Shown here: piece after piece, positions 51,275 through 62,274 of the stretch
Numbering within the stretch: the stretch's first letter is position 1
Layout of the letters: each line of letters starts with the position of its first letter
Source: Pleionea mediterranea
GTDB lineage: Bacteria; Pseudomonadota; Gammaproteobacteria; Enterobacterales; Kangiellaceae
Assembly (NCBI RefSeq): GCF_003148745.1
Contig: NZ_QGGU01000002.1
Coordinates: 124,001-188,000 of the forward strand
Length of the DNA: 64,000 nt
Direction: 5' to 3'
The notes under the pieces: generated by a model
Databases searched by the model: none
Seen by the model: only the letters and a program-made list of their open reading frames with translations
Told to the model about the DNA's origin: nothing
Position numbers and translations under genes: made by a program

Positions 51275-54064
51275 TCAATTGTTATTAACACAGCCTGAAT
51301 GCAGCAGTGTTTGATCCAGCTTTTTAATATTCTCTTTGCCTAATAGTAGCAGATAGAACAGATTAACATTAGATTGTGGTTGATAGTTAATATTAAACAC
51401 CTGATGGCTGTTTTTCCCAATATCCGGGTTATGACCTTCCAGCCTGATTTTAAAGTCGAAGCCGCAGGGGCCTCCGCTGATTAAATTGGCATTCATCACT
51501 CGATAATGAAAGTTTTGCAAAGTAATATTCGCAATATTGGAAACCGTCTCCTGGGTTAATTCTATTTTTTTGCCCTGGGGTAAATATTCAATAACGCCAT
51601 TTTCGGATGAGAGCAGACCTTTTTCAAAATTCAAATAACCGTCTTTAAAATGAAATGGCAGATCACCATTTAAGAATCCGGTCATTGCCAGTTCGGGTTT
51701 ATCCATAATACGACTTATTTTTTTAAGACTGATGTGATTGACATTAAGTGTACCGCTAACCTGATTAAGCGGCTTGTACTGTTTTAAGCTCTGTAGCGAC
51801 AATGAGCCATCCAGTAGCTTCGAGTCGAGCGTTAACTGTTTTATTTTTATCGGATCGCTTAACCAGAAGTCACTACTAAATTGATGTTGTTGCTGATCCA
51901 GTCCCTGGTAATCCAAATCGGCACTGAGAATTAATTGAAACTTATTCCAGGGAGAGAATGAATCTTCATTAATTGGATTGTCTTGTATCAGATCCTGGTT
52001 GTTTTCGGAGCTTGATGGTGCTTGCCAGATAAGTTTTAGCATAATATCTGAAAGCTTGGTGCCAGAAAGCGTAATGGAGTTGTCGCTGGATTTTATGGAG
52101 CCTGCTAACTGAATTGCTTCGTCTGCAGTCGATGTATTGAATGCCCATTGTCCATTTAACGATGTATTCAAACTTAATTGGTTGGTGTGATTAAGGGTTA
52201 AATTATTAATCAATTTTCCTGGTTTTTTCTGTAAGCGTTTTAATAAAGGTTTTATTTGTTTTATGTCCGCTTGAAAATTGGTATGAAAATTCATTTTTGA
52301 TGGCGTTAATTTTCCGCTAAGGTCACCATTCATAGCAATAACGCTTCGATTTGAAGTCGTAGTTTGAGTGACGGGTTTTTCAGTATCCTCAACAGGCAGC
52401 CATTTTAACGAAAACTGTTGGTTTGAAAGGTCGAGCGATGCTTCTATATCGTTATGAATTTCTGACTGCCACTTCGAAAGCTCAATCAATTTATTACTTT
52501 TAATGGTTAACTGACGCAACTGATTTAATAGTTGAGCTACGGTTGGATTAGTGTCTTCAGGTAACCATGACAATTTGTTTGAAGAATTAGGCGCTGTAAA
52601 AGTATTAACGTCGGAAAATTTAATATCGGTTTTCCAGGTAGGGTGTAACGATATTAAATGAGCGGTTGTTGGTGTTGGTTTTTTTATCGACAAAGTATCG
52701 ATCATGATCGGCTGTGATTTTAAATTAAGAAGATGCCATTGATCTTGTTGTTTGTGAAGCTCAAAGGTGGCGTCAGCGGTAATTTTATCAATGTTGATAT
52801 CCTTTAACAGCGAGCTGAGTCTATCATCCAGACTGATCAACTGGAGTGCCAGTTGATGTTGTGAAGCGGTTGACATGTCCAGTGGTATATCGCTTTTAAT
52901 TGTTAACCTATGCTTATCTTCTATTGTTAAAGTAGTATTAATATTTATTCGATTATCGACCAGTTGAAATTCATTAAGCTCAATGCGAAAGTTCAGGGAA
53001 GAGGGTTTTATAGCAAGTTTTAACTTCGAGGTATCCAGATTGCCGGTAATGCTTGATTCAGCTGCATGCCAATGGCTTTCTTTACGGATGTTTATGTCGC
53101 CATTTATTGAGTTTAAAGCAATGTTATCTGTTTCGATGGCTGCCTTTTGCAACGACAGCTTGGTTTCCAGATTGATGATATCCAGTAGATTGGCCTGTAT
53201 ATTTGGGTTAGCGTTCGATGATGTGTTTAAATTTAACGCCCCGTCAAACGATAAGTCGATCATCCCGGAAAGCTGTTGAGTAAGTGTTTTATTCTTGTCC
53301 GGATCATTGGATATCGGATTTTCTGTTATCAATAAACTATTGAGTTGCTTTAGATCTATACGATTAAGCTGTCCGTTGATGGTCAGTGTCTGCTTGTCTT
53401 TGCTTATAAAATTTAGTTTACCTGAAAAATCTCTGTCAGAATTGAGATTAAAACTTCCTTGTAATTCATGGTCATTATGTATCAGTGAACCCGTTAATGT
53501 CATTTCAGGGTATGCGTGATATTGTTTGCCCGACTTGTTTTGATCGCTAAGCTCTTTTTGGTCACTTACTTTTTCTAGAATACGAATATTTTTTTGAACG
53601 GTTGCTTGTAACTTTTCTATGGTTATTTTAGGTAAGCTTTGTAACAGACTTGCTGGATTAAATGCTTGCTGGTTGTTTATATCATTATAATTGCTGGAGT
53701 CTTTTGAAAACGCTTTATTTAATGCTTGCGGTTGTTGCACTAATAAATCGGCTGAATCTAATTGAATGGCTTGCAATGAAAAAGGTATCCAGTTAAATAT
53801 CAACTGAGTATTTTGCAGTTCCAGACGGTTACTTGTCTGTTCAATGCTAACTTTTTCAATATTAACCTGTTCGATGATAACTTTTTCGATGAATATGCCC
53901 TGAAAGTCAGGCCGTTTAATAACGAGTTGGCTGAGTTTGGTATCCGCGGGAAGTTGTTGCTGAATGATGTAACGGGCGATTGATGGGAAAAAAGCGTAAC
54001 TGGCGATTAAGCTCGCTGTTAAAAGTATAATTATTATGAGTAATAATTTTTTCATGATTGACAT
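51275..54064 (-). CDS. ydbH: YdbH, AsmA-like intermembrane phospholipid transport protein
   Basis: A 929-residue protein with one N-terminal membrane anchor (LLLIIIILLTASLIASYAFF) and a very long beta-rich periplasmic region of repeating hydrophobic strands. The C-terminus (NPDIGKNSHQVFNINYQPQSNVN) is typical of YdbH. With TamB and YhdP it forms the AsmA-like set that moves phospholipid to the outer membrane. Slightly longer than E. coli YdbH (about 880 residues). First gene of ydbH-ynbE-ydbL. Confidence 0.9.
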   Translation of the reverse strand: MSIMKKLLLIIIILLTASLIASYAFFPSIARYIIQQQLPADTKLSQLVIKRPDFQGIFIEKVIIEQVNIEKVSIEQTSNRLELQNTQLIFNWIPFSLQAIQLDSADLLVQQPQALNKAFSKDSSNYNDINNQQAFNPASLLQSLPKITIEKLQATVQKNIRILEKVSDQKELSDQNKSGKQYHAYPEMTLTGSLIHNDHELQGSFNLNSDRDFSGKLNFISKDKQTLTINGQLNRIDLKQLNSLLITENPISNDPDKNKTLTQQLSGMIDLSFDGALNLNTSSNANPNIQANLLDIINLETKLSLQKAAIETDNIALNSINGDINIRKESHWHAAESSITGNLDTSKLKLAIKPSSLNFRIELNEFQLVDNRININTTLTIEDKHRLTIKSDIPLDMSTASQHQLALQLISLDDRLSSLLKDINIDKITADATFELHKQQDQWHLLNLKSQPIMIDTLSIKKPTPTTAHLISLHPTWKTDIKFSDVNTFTAPNSSNKLSWLPEDTNPTVAQLLNQLRQLTIKSNKLIELSKWQSEIHNDIEASLDLSNQQFSLKWLPVEDTEKPVTQTTTSNRSVIAMNGDLSGKLTPSKMNFHTNFQADIKQIKPLLKRLQKKPGKLINNLTLNHTNQLSLNTSLNGQWAFNTSTADEAIQLAGSIKSSDNSITLSGTKLSDIMLKLIWQAPSSSENNQDLIQDNPINEDSFSPWNKFQLILSADLDYQGLDQQQHQFSSDFWLSDPIKIKQLTLDSKLLDGSLSLQSLKQYKPLNQVSGTLNVNHISLKKISRIMDKPELAMTGFLNGDLPFHFKDGYLNFEKGLLSSENGVIEYLPQGKKIELTQETVSNIANITLQNFHYRVMNANLISGGPCGFDFKIRLEGHNPDIGKNSHQVFNINYQPQSNVNLFYLLLLGKENIKKLDQTLLHSGCVNNN

Positions 54065-54097
54065 AATAAAAGGGCCACATAAGTGGCCCGGTATATT

Positions 54098-55378
54098 TTA
54101 TTGTTCACGTGCTATGGCTCGATGACCAATGTCGGTTCTCATATACATATTGTCCCAGGATATTTTTTCAGCTCTTTGATAAGCGACTTTTTGTGCGTCG
54201 GTTACCGTGTCGGCTAATCCCACCACACACAATACGCGGCCACCGGAAGTTACCACCTTATCGTCTTGCAGCTTTGTGCCAGCATGAAAAACTTTACTGT
54301 TGTCAATATTATCATCCAGTCCGCTAATTTCGTCACCTTTATTATAACTGTTAGGGTAACCGCCGGCGGCCAACACAACACCCAGTGCCGCGCGAGGATC
54401 CCAGTCGCAACTGGCGCTATCCAGTTTGCCATTAATTGCGGTTAAACACAGTTTAACCAGATCCGATTGCATGCGGCTCATAATGGGCTGAGTTTCCGGA
54501 TCACCAAAGCGGCAATTGTATTCAAGTACTTTAGGCGTTCCATTTTTATCTATCATTAATCCGGCGTATAAAAAACCAGTGTAGGGATGGCCTTCGGCAG
54601 CCATGCCTTTTACGGTTGGCCAGATAACTTCTTTCATGGCACGGTCGTGCAGTTCTTGTGTAACCACGGGTGCCGGTGAATAAGCGCCCATACCGCCCGT
54701 GTTGGGGCCGGTATCGCCATTGTCTCGTGCTTTATGATCTTGCGACGTTGCCAGTGGCAGCACGTGTTCGCCATCGACCATCACGATAAAACTGGCCTCT
54801 TCACCTTGTAAAAACTCTTCGATGACCACTCGTGAGCCGGCGTCACCAAATTTGTTGCCTTCTAGCATGTCGTCAATGGCATCGAACGCCTGTTGTTCGG
54901 TTTCTGCGATGATCACACCTTTACCTGCGGCCAGACCGTCGGCCTTAATGACAATGGGTGTGCCTTGTTCGCGAACGTAATCTTTTGCAGCCTGAATGTC
55001 GGTAAAGTTGCCGTAAGCTGCAGTGGGAATGTTATGACGCGCCAAAAAGTCTTTGGTGAAAGCTTTTGAGCCTTCCAGTTGCGCGGCGCCTTTGGTTGGG
55101 CCAAAGATGTTAAGACCGGCTTCACGAAACGCATCCACTACACCAATAACCAAAGGGGCTTCTGGACCAACAATGGTCAGTTCAACGTTATTGTTTTTGG
55201 CAAACTCGATCAGTGCCGGTATATCTTCAACACCAATGTTAACGTTTTCAAGTTTTGGCTCGGTTGCCGTACCGGCGTTACCCGGTGCTACAAAGACTTT
55301 ATTGACCGACTGGTTTTGCGCCGCTTTCCAGCCCAGTGCATGTTCACGACCACCACTACCAATAATTAATACATTCAT
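54098..55378 (-). CDS. purD: Phosphoribosylamine-glycine ligase
   Basis: A 426-residue ATP-grasp enzyme that joins phosphoribosylamine and glycine in purine synthesis. Motifs are the N-terminal GSGGREHALGWKAA, IVGPEAPLVIGVVDAF, VIKADGLAAGKGV and EYNCRFGDPETQ. It follows the glycine cleavage genes directly, 30 bases after gcvP; glycine is its substrate, so the grouping is metabolically sensible. Length is normal. Confidence 0.96.
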   Translation of the reverse strand: MNVLIIGSGGREHALGWKAAQNQSVNKVFVAPGNAGTATEPKLENVNIGVEDIPALIEFAKNNNVELTIVGPEAPLVIGVVDAFREAGLNIFGPTKGAAQLEGSKAFTKDFLARHNIPTAAYGNFTDIQAAKDYVREQGTPIVIKADGLAAGKGVIIAETEQQAFDAIDDMLEGNKFGDAGSRVVIEEFLQGEEASFIVMVDGEHVLPLATSQDHKARDNGDTGPNTGGMGAYSPAPVVTQELHDRAMKEVIWPTVKGMAAEGHPYTGFLYAGLMIDKNGTPKVLEYNCRFGDPETQPIMSRMQSDLVKLCLTAINGKLDSASCDWDPRAALGVVLAAGGYPNSYNKGDEISGLDDNIDNSKVFHAGTKLQDDKVVTSGGRVLCVVGLADTVTDAQKVAYQRAEKISWDNMYMRTDIGHRAIAREQ

Positions 55379-55408
55379 AAATTTGCTCTCTTAATTTTCG
55401 GGTTGTCG

Positions 55409-58300
55409 TTAATCGCGATAGCTATCCACGGTTGGGCAGCTGCACATCAAGTTTCGATCACCAAACACATCGTCAATGCGATTAACCGTAGGCCAGAATT
55501 TGCTGGTTAATTGTTGCTCTAACGGGAAACAGGCATCTTTAATGCTGTAGTTTCGATCCCAGTTGGCAACATCCACTTGTGTGTGGGGGGCAAATCTTAG
55601 TGGATTATGATCTTTGTCCATTTCACCGCTGGCAATCTGATTGATTTCCTGCTTGATGGTGATCATGGTTTCAATAAAGCGATCCAGTTCTGCTTGCGAC
55701 TCACTTTCCGTGGGCTCAATCATCAGGGTACCGGCTACCGGAAAGCTCATGGTGGGTGAGTGGAAGCCAAAGTCCATCAGACGCTTGGCGATATCGACTT
55801 CGGTTATGCCAGTGTCGGCTTTAATTTGACGTAAATCGATAATGCACTCATGCGCCACGCGATCGTTACGTCCGGTGTAAAGTACCGGATAATGTTCGCC
55901 GAGTTTTTTTGCCAGATAATTCGCATTTAACAGGGCATTCTCTGTGGCATGACGTAATCCTTCGCCACCCATCATGGCAATGTACATCCAGCTGATGGGT
56001 AAAATAGAAGCGCTGCCGTAAGGCGCTGCGGCTACCGCACCATTGCCTTCGTTGGTATCTTCGATGGTTCGAACTGTGTGGTTGGGTAAAAAGGGCGCCA
56101 GATGGGATTTTACACCAATCGGTCCCATGCCCGGGCCACCACCACCATGAGGAATGCAGAAGGTTTTGTGCAGGTTAAGATGCGACACGTCGGAACCTAT
56201 GTAGCCGGGTGCAGTAATGCCCACCTGAGCGTTCATATTGGCACCGTCCATATACACCTGACCGCCGTGCTGATGCACTATGTCGCAAATGTCTTTAATG
56301 GATTCTTCGTACACGCCGTGGGTGGACGGGTAGGTCACCATTATGGCGGCCAGATTATCGGATAATTCTTGCGCTTTGTTTTTCAGGTCGTCCATGTCGA
56401 CGTTGCCTTTATCGTCGCAATTTACCACGACCACTTTCATATTCGCCATTTGTGCACTGGCCGGATTAGTGCCGTGCGCAGAACTTGGGATCAGACAGAT
56501 ATTACGATGGCCTTCGCCACGACTTTCGTGGTACTTCATGATGGCTAACAAGCCTGCGTATTCACCTTGAGCCCCTGAGTTGGGTTGCATGGAAATATTA
56601 TCGTAACCGGTGATGGTAATTAACCAGTCTCCCAGTTCTTTGATCATTTGATCGTATCCCTTTGTTTGCGCTTTGGGTGCAAACGGGTGCATGTTGGCAA
56701 ATTCTGGCCAGGACACAGGGATCATTTCGGAGGTTGCATTGAGTTTCATGGTGCAGGAGCCAAGCGCAATCATCGAGTGAGTCAGTGAAATGTCCTTGTT
56801 TTCCAGACGTTTCAAATACCGCAGCATTTCAGTTTCGGAATGGTAGCTGTTAAATACCGGGTGGGTTAAAAATTCTGTTTGGCGTTGCAACTCGGCCGGA
56901 ATGCTGCTGATATTTTGTTTCATCAACTGCTCATCGGCTTGCAGCATATCGATGGATTGATCGGCGCCAGTAATCACTTTTACCAGCTGAGCTATATCGT
57001 CTTTTGTGGTGGTTTCATCAATAGCAGCACCGAGTTGATTGTTGCCGTCGTTGCGTAAATTGATGCCGGCGGCTAATGCCCGTTTAATCACGCTATCGGC
57101 GTCATCCACGGTAAAGGTCAGGGTGTCGAACCAATGTTGATTGACCAGTGCAATTTTGTTCGCTTTAAGTTGTTCGGCTAACAAGGTGGTCAGACGATTG
57201 ATGCGTGTGGCAATACGCTTAAGACCTTCGGGGCCATGGTACACCGCATAAAACGACGCCATATTGGCCAGTAGTACCTGTGCGGTACAGATGTTAGACG
57301 TGGCTTTTTCACGGCGTATGTGTTGCTCGCGAGTCTGCATTGCCATTCGCAGCGCCTGATTGTCACGGGTGTCTTTTGACACACCAATGATGCGACCGGG
57401 AATAGAACGTTTGTAAGCGTCACGGGTGGCAAAGAAAGCGGCATGAGGACCACCAAAACCCATTGGCACGCCAAATCGTTGCGCGGAACCCAGCACCACA
57501 TCGGCGCCCATTTCGCCAGGTGACTTCAATAACACCAGACTCATTAAGTCGGCCGCTACCGCAACTATGGCTTTCTTTTCATGCAGTTGGGCAATCAGAG
57601 ATTCTAATGATTCTATGTTGCCGTGCTTGTCGGGGTATTGCAAAAAGGCACCAAACACATCGTGATTTGCGGCATCAGAGGCCGGGCCATAAATCAGTTC
57701 AAAACCAAAATAAGCCGCGCGCTCTTGCATCACATCAATGGTTTGTGGGAAGGCATTTTCATCAATAAAAAACAGATTGGACTTTTTGTTTTTTGACACA
57801 CGTTTTGCCAAAGACATGGCTTCGGCTGCCGCAGTTGCTTCGTCCAGTAATGAAGCACTGGCCAGTTCCAGACCGGTTAGATCGATGGTGACCTGTTGAA
57901 AATTAATGATGGCTTCCAGACGACCCTGTGCGCCTTCTGGCTGATAGGGAGTATAAGCGGTGTACCAACCCGGATTTTCCAGAACATTTCTTAAAATAAC
58001 CGTCGGCGTTTTTACATTGTAGTAGCCCATACCAATATAGGACTTATTGACGGTGTTTTGCTTCGCCAGAGATTTCAGGTAATTGAGCGAGTCTTGCTCA
58101 CTGCGCGCTGTCGGGAGAGCTAACGCTTCCGGTAACTGGATTTTTTTCGGTACCGTCTGTTCGATCAGTTCATCAAGCGAGTTAAGCCCCAGTGCTTTTA
58201 GCATGGCTTGTTGCTCTGCTTCACTCGGCCCTATGTGGCGTCGAACAAATTCCTGGTGGTTTTCCAGTTGCGTTATAGACTGTGGATTGGTCTGACTCAT
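55409..58300 (-). CDS. gcvP: Glycine dehydrogenase (decarboxylating), P-protein
   Basis: A 963-residue PLP enzyme that decarboxylates glycine and passes the aminomethyl group to the lipoyl arm of GcvH. It is the fused homodimeric form. The PLP-lysine motif is [20 protein letters not shown], and the N-terminal QFVRRHIGP region is conserved. Part of the gcvT-gcvH-gcvP-purD run; a terminator hairpin lies between gcvH and gcvP, so gcvP may have its own promoter. Confidence 0.97.
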   Translation of the reverse strand: MSQTNPQSITQLENHQEFVRRHIGPSEAEQQAMLKALGLNSLDELIEQTVPKKIQLPEALALPTARSEQDSLNYLKSLAKQNTVNKSYIGMGYYNVKTPTVILRNVLENPGWYTAYTPYQPEGAQGRLEAIINFQQVTIDLTGLELASASLLDEATAAAEAMSLAKRVSKNKKSNLFFIDENAFPQTIDVMQERAAYFGFELIYGPASDAANHDVFGAFLQYPDKHGNIESLESLIAQLHEKKAIVAVAADLMSLVLLKSPGEMGADVVLGSAQRFGVPMGFGGPHAAFFATRDAYKRSIPGRIIGVSKDTRDNQALRMAMQTREQHIRREKATSNICTAQVLLANMASFYAVYHGPEGLKRIATRINRLTTLLAEQLKANKIALVNQHWFDTLTFTVDDADSVIKRALAAGINLRNDGNNQLGAAIDETTTKDDIAQLVKVITGADQSIDMLQADEQLMKQNISSIPAELQRQTEFLTHPVFNSYHSETEMLRYLKRLENKDISLTHSMIALGSCTMKLNATSEMIPVSWPEFANMHPFAPKAQTKGYDQMIKELGDWLITITGYDNISMQPNSGAQGEYAGLLAIMKYHESRGEGHRNICLIPSSAHGTNPASAQMANMKVVVVNCDDKGNVDMDDLKNKAQELSDNLAAIMVTYPSTHGVYEESIKDICDIVHQHGGQVYMDGANMNAQVGITAPGYIGSDVSHLNLHKTFCIPHGGGGPGMGPIGVKSHLAPFLPNHTVRTIEDTNEGNGAVAAAPYGSASILPISWMYIAMMGGEGLRHATENALLNANYLAKKLGEHYPVLYTGRNDRVAHECIIDLRQIKADTGITEVDIAKRLMDFGFHSPTMSFPVAGTLMIEPTESESQAELDRFIETMITIKQEINQIASGEMDKDHNPLRFAPHTQVDVANWDRNYSIKDACFPLEQQLTSKFWPTVNRIDDVFGDRNLMCSCPTVDSYRD

Positions 58301-58406
58301 TACATCTTCCCGTTTATTGTCGGCACACAGGCCGCTTACTCATAACAAAATCATAGCCAGCAACCGCTGATGCTGAATTGATTTCTGATCAATATTTCTG
58401 GCTTAT

Positions 58407-58441
58407 AAAAACAAAAGCCTCAACAGCACATGTCGAGGCTT
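58407..58441 (-). terminator. Terminator downstream of gcvH
   Basis: AAGCCTC pairs with GAGGCTT, with three more pairs inside and a short loop. On the minus strand the stem is followed by TTTTGTTTTT. It comes right after the gcvH stop and before gcvP, so read-through into gcvP is probably partial. Confidence 0.85.
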
Positions 58442-58462
58442 AAGAACATTGCTTATGTCCGG

Positions 58463-58852
58463 TTACTCGTCGGCAATGGATTCTGCGTAGGCATCGGCAT
58501 CCAGCAATTCATTGATGTCGCCATCATTGCTGGGCTGAATGCGGAACATCCAGCCGTCACCGTAACTGTCGGTGTTAACGGTTTCTGGCGCATCTTCAAG
58601 GTTATCGTTAATTTCGATAATGGTGCCGGAAACAGGGGCATAAATGTCAGATGCCGCTTTTACCGATTCAACCACCGCGACTTCATCACCGGCAGCCACT
58701 TCGGCGTCCATTTCTGGCAACTCAACGTAAACAACGTCGCCAAGTAACTCTTGTGCGTGATCGCTAATACCAACAACAACGCTGCCGTCGTCTTCTAGTC
58801 GTGCCCACTCATGGCTGGACGCGTACTTTAATTCGCTTGGAATATCGCTCAT
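58463..58852 (-). CDS. gcvH: Glycine cleavage system H protein
   Basis: A 129-residue lipoyl carrier. The lipoylated lysine is in [16 protein letters not shown]. The acidic surface and the start [23 protein letters not shown] are as in the family. It shuttles the methylamine from GcvP to GcvT. It lies between gcvT and gcvP. Confidence 0.97.
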   Translation of the reverse strand: MSDIPSELKYASSHEWARLEDDGSVVVGISDHAQELLGDVVYVELPEMDAEVAAGDEVAVVESVKAASDIYAPVSGTIIEINDNLEDAPETVNTDSYGDGWMFRIQPSNDGDINELLDADAYAESIADE

Positions 58853-58976
58853 GTGACTAATCCTCGTTTCCTGAATGATTCTAATTTCAAACTATCTAAT
58901 TTTAACGTAATTTTTAAATTTTTCTGAACAATAGTAAGGTGATCGACAATTGGGATCGCCCTGCTATTTAACCCAT

Positions 58977-60062
58977 CTAGATCAGTGGTTTGCCATTGCG
59001 AACGAAACAGGCTTTTACCACTTTAGCGGGCACTTGCTTACCACGCATCTCAACCATAACCTGCTCGCCCGCGGTTTTTGGTATACGAGCAAATGCGATG
59101 CTTTTCTTTAAGGTCGGTGACATGGTGCCGCTGGTGGTTTCACCAATGCTGCCGTCTTCACAAATGACTTTCATATGCGCGCGCATCACGCCTTTGCCTT
59201 CGAGTACCAGCCCGGCCAGCTTGTTTTTAACGCCATCGGCTTTTTGTTGCTCGAGGGCTTTGCGGCCAATAAAGTCACGATCAGCGGGTTCCCAGGTGAT
59301 GGTCCAGCCCATATTGGCTTCCAGTGGTGATACGGTTTCATCCATATCCTGACCATAAAGGTTCATGCCCGCTTCCAGACGCAAAGTATCTCGCGCGCCA
59401 AGCCCACAGGGCTTAACACCTGCGTCTAACAGAGCGTTCCAGAAAGTGTCCACCTGAGCCAGTGGTACCATAATTTCGTAGCCGTCTTCGCCGGTGTAAC
59501 CGGTACGGGCGATAAACAGTCCGTCACTTTCTACGGCAAAGAATACGCCTATGTCTTTGCTGGCCTGCTTTTGCGCGTCGGTAAATACCGATTGTGTTTT
59601 GGCAATGGCATTGGGACCTTGTACCGCAAGCATGGCGTAATCCGGATTATGGGCGACCTTGACGTCAAAATCTTGAGCCTGCTTTTCCATCCAGGCCAGA
59701 TCTTTTTCTCGGGTGGAGGCGTTAACCACAACTCGGTAAAAGGTATCGTCGATATAGTAAGTGATTAGGTCGTCGATCACACCACCGTCTTCATTCAGCA
59801 TGCCGCTGTAAAGGGCTTTTCCAGATTCGGTTAATTTGGCGATATCGTTTGCCAGTAATTTTCGGAGGTAAGGTTTGGCGTCGGCGCCGGTGACATCGAC
59901 AATGGTCATGTGTGACACATCAAACATACCAGCATCGGTACGAACGGTTTGATGTTCATCGATTTGTGAACCGTAGTTGATGGGCATGTCCCATCCGCCA
60001 AAGTCCACCATTTTAGCGCCAGCATCAATATGGTGCTGATAAAAAGGAGTCTTTAAACCCAT
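58977..60062 (-). CDS. gcvT: Aminomethyltransferase, glycine cleavage T protein
   Basis: A 361-residue folate-dependent enzyme that transfers the methylene to tetrahydrofolate and releases ammonia. Signatures are [32 protein letters not shown] and [22 protein letters not shown]. First gene of the glycine cleavage run. No glycine riboswitch could be recognised in the 269-base region upstream. Confidence 0.97.
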   Translation of the reverse strand: MGLKTPFYQHHIDAGAKMVDFGGWDMPINYGSQIDEHQTVRTDAGMFDVSHMTIVDVTGADAKPYLRKLLANDIAKLTESGKALYSGMLNEDGGVIDDLITYYIDDTFYRVVVNASTREKDLAWMEKQAQDFDVKVAHNPDYAMLAVQGPNAIAKTQSVFTDAQKQASKDIGVFFAVESDGLFIARTGYTGEDGYEIMVPLAQVDTFWNALLDAGVKPCGLGARDTLRLEAGMNLYGQDMDETVSPLEANMGWTITWEPADRDFIGRKALEQQKADGVKNKLAGLVLEGKGVMRAHMKVICEDGSIGETTSGTMSPTLKKSIAFARIPKTAGEQVMVEMRGKQVPAKVVKACFVRNGKPLI

Positions 60063-60250
60063 GTATACCTTCCTGACTTTGTGTGCATTGAGCGCAAATG
60101 GTTAGCCCAATTTTAATGTAATTATCTTATGCTTAAATTTTGAGCGCGAATTATACCTGTCACACCAGCATTAACAAATCGGATTTTAATGATTTAAACA
60201 AATTGCTGATAACTGAAAGCCATAAGCCTGTGAAATATTCACTCAGGTAA

Positions 60251-60273
60251 GAGCGAAAGGTAAACACGCTCTA
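60251..60273. repeat. 23-bp dispersed element, copy 1
   Basis: The sequence starts GAGCGAAAGGTAAACACG and ends CTCTA. AGAGCG/CGCTCT form a six-pair stem around an 11-base loop. A copy with 22 of 23 identical bases lies at 61794-61816, so the pair brackets hslO-hslR. Confidence 0.85.
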
Positions 60274-60331
60274 ATTTTTGTGCCAGTTGTATAAGCTTTA
60301 GTGATGCCAATAATTGCTTTTAAAGTAAACG

Positions 60332-61270
60332 CTAATGACTCGCAGGATCAGAACCTTGTTGATCGTGGCCGGCATTGGCAAAAATCTGTTCGATATCAAT
60401 ACTGTCAAAGGCGTATTCGGTCTGGCAGAACTCACAGTTCATGGTGATCTTGCCATTTTCGGCTAGCATCTCGTTAAGTTCATCTCTTGGCACCAAGGTT
60501 AACGATGCGAGAGATTTTTGGCGACTGCATCCGCATTGATATTCTATAGGCTTGGCTGGGTAAAGGCGCAGTGGATCCTGATGAAACAGACGGTGCAGAA
60601 CCGTCTCGGCATTCAGCGATAAGGCTTCTTCGGGTTTCAGGGTTTGTGCCAGTTGAGACAAATGTTCAAATCCGCTGATGTCTTCCGAAGGGTTATCGTT
60701 ATAACCGTCATTTGAACCTCTTGTTGCAGGCATGGCCTGAAGCATTAATCCTACGGCAGTCTCCTGATTGCTGAACAACCAGATGCGGGTGGCCAGCTGT
60801 TCCGACTGATTGAAGTAATCCTCCAAATTAGCTGCAAGGGACGATTGATGCATCGGAACAATTCCCTGATAGCGTTTGCCCTGTTCCGGTTCGATGGTGA
60901 GCGCCATTTGAGCACCGGGCATCAACTGTTTTAAATCGTCACAGTTTGCCAGCGTCTGTTCGTTTGCCTGTTCGTTATAACGCGCCACGCCACGAAACTG
61001 GTGATTGTGATTGGCCTGAACCAGCAACAGGGAAAGATCGCCGCCGCTTTGAGCTTGCAGTGACAAGCGGCCTTCGAACTTGATGGTTTCAATCATCAGA
61101 TTGGTCGCCAGTGCGGCTTCGAACAGCTGTTGTTTAACCGCTGCTGGGTATTGATGTCCCTGTTGCAGAGCCTGTAAACCATCGGTTAACTGGATCCACT
61201 GGCCGCGAACGGCATGTTCTTCAAATAAAAATCGGATGATGTGATCTTTGGTGTCTGCGGCATTGGTCAT
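60332..61270 (-). CDS. hslO: Redox-regulated chaperone Hsp33
   Basis: A 312-residue chaperone activated by oxidation. The four zinc cysteines are in CGCSRQK and NCEFCQTEY, the CxC-x(n)-CxxC pattern of Hsp33. N-terminal DHIIRFLFEEHAVRGQWI is typical. On oxidative stress the zinc site opens and the protein holds unfolded clients. Downstream of hslR on the same strand, as in E. coli. Confidence 0.95.
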   Translation of the reverse strand: MTNAADTKDHIIRFLFEEHAVRGQWIQLTDGLQALQQGHQYPAAVKQQLFEAALATNLMIETIKFEGRLSLQAQSGGDLSLLLVQANHNHQFRGVARYNEQANEQTLANCDDLKQLMPGAQMALTIEPEQGKRYQGIVPMHQSSLAANLEDYFNQSEQLATRIWLFSNQETAVGLMLQAMPATRGSNDGYNDNPSEDISGFEHLSQLAQTLKPEEALSLNAETVLHRLFHQDPLRLYPAKPIEYQCGCSRQKSLASLTLVPRDELNEMLAENGKITMNCEFCQTEYAFDSIDIEQIFANAGHDQQGSDPASH

Positions 61271-61367
61271 CGCTGTCTGGTGATCCTTTTACGTTAAGGT
61301 CGAAGTCGTAATAGTGTTTTGCAAATATCTATCTGGTTAACTGTCAGGTATTGCCAAGGTCGCTATT

Positions 61368-61760
61368 TTACTCGTTTGTGTTGATCCTTTTAAAGCGATG
61401 AATTTGTCGACGTTGCTTTTTATCCGGTTTTCCTTGTGGGGCAACAATGCCGGCGGCTTTTCTGAGTTCTCTGGCCTGCTCGCGTTTTTCAAGACTTTCG
61501 GGCGTTTCGGAATAGAGTGTCTGGGCAATTTTAGCCGGACCGCGTTTGTCGGAAAGCTGCTCGATAACAATTTCCCGCTCATCGGCACCAAGTCTTAATG
61601 TCAGGTGCACTTGCCGCTGAACAATGCGCCCCGGTTTAACCCGCTGCCCGTCGTAGTGGACTTTGCCTCCTTCAATGGCGGCTTTTGCCAGCGCACGGGT
61701 TTTGTAAAATCGTGCCGCCCATAGCCATTTGTCGAGTCTTACCTGAAGTTCGTCTTGCAT
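61368..61760 (-). CDS. hslR: Ribosome-associated heat-shock protein Hsp15
   Basis: A 130-residue RNA-binding protein with an S4 domain: VRLDKWLWAARFYKTRALAKAAIEGGKVHYDGQRVKPG. It binds stalled 50S subunits with a peptidyl-tRNA. The basic tail (GKPDKKQRRQIHRFKR) is typical. First gene of the hslR-hslO pair; a sigma-32 promoter was looked for and not recognised. Confidence 0.94.
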   Translation of the reverse strand: MQDELQVRLDKWLWAARFYKTRALAKAAIEGGKVHYDGQRVKPGRIVQRQVHLTLRLGADEREIVIEQLSDKRGPAKIAQTLYSETPESLEKREQARELRKAAGIVAPQGKPDKKQRRQIHRFKRINTNE

Positions 61761-62274
61761 AATTAAGCGTTAACCTTGGTTGCTGGGCTTCTGGAGCGAA
61801 AGATAAACACGCTCTAGTATTTAGACATCTATTAGTAGACGTAGTAGTTTGCATAGGCTTTTAATTTTACCGGGCTACGCCTTTGGTCTCAAAAGGAATC
61901 TCAAATGGACTCTCATACCGATCTTAAAGCGGCTGTTAAGATGATCGCAAAACACATTCATATCCAAACACTGTCATATCCATTTAATAGATAATGACTA
62001 ATGTGTAGCGTTTTTAAGCTTTGCGGCACTTTTAGGCTTGCGTTAACTCTAATGATCGAATGATTATATGATTTTGTGAATACTACCCAGTTTAAAAAGG
62101 AGATCCAGAGTATTTTTTGGTATGCTTGCGTGTTTACGCCAATTGGGTGAACCTTGAGGTTCGCTAACAGGTGTTTGGCAAAGCGTCTGGATCGTCGCTG
62201 GCAATTACAATAACTATAATGATAACAATGCCTTAGCCAATAATTTAACGGTTAGGTTAGGAATACTGAACAAC
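61761..62274. other. 514-bp gap between hslR and gspC; contains the second 23-bp element and one dubious 29-codon frame
   Basis: The 23-bp element copy is at 61794-61816. A possible 29-residue frame (61905-61994, MDSHTDLKAAVKMIAKHIHI...) has AAAGGAA upstream but no other support. A small stem GAACC-TTGA-GGTTC lies near 62150. The region otherwise is AT-rich and should hold the divergent hslR and gspC promoters. Confidence 0.4.
61794..61816. repeat. 23-bp dispersed element, copy 2
   Basis: The same sequence as at 60251-60273 with one A/G difference at the tenth base (GAGCGAAAGATAAACACG then CTCTA). It lies 34 bases upstream of the hslR start codon. Confidence 0.85.

Noticed and set aside
60063-60331. 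Glycine riboswitch upstream of gcvT
   Set aside because: The region was read on the minus strand; no tandem aptamer core (GGAGAG ... CCGAAGG-type) was recognised.
61905-61994. 29-codon frame with AAAGGAA upstream in the hslR-gspC gap
   Set aside because: Only the ribosome-like site supports it; the length and composition are within chance for an AT-rich gap.
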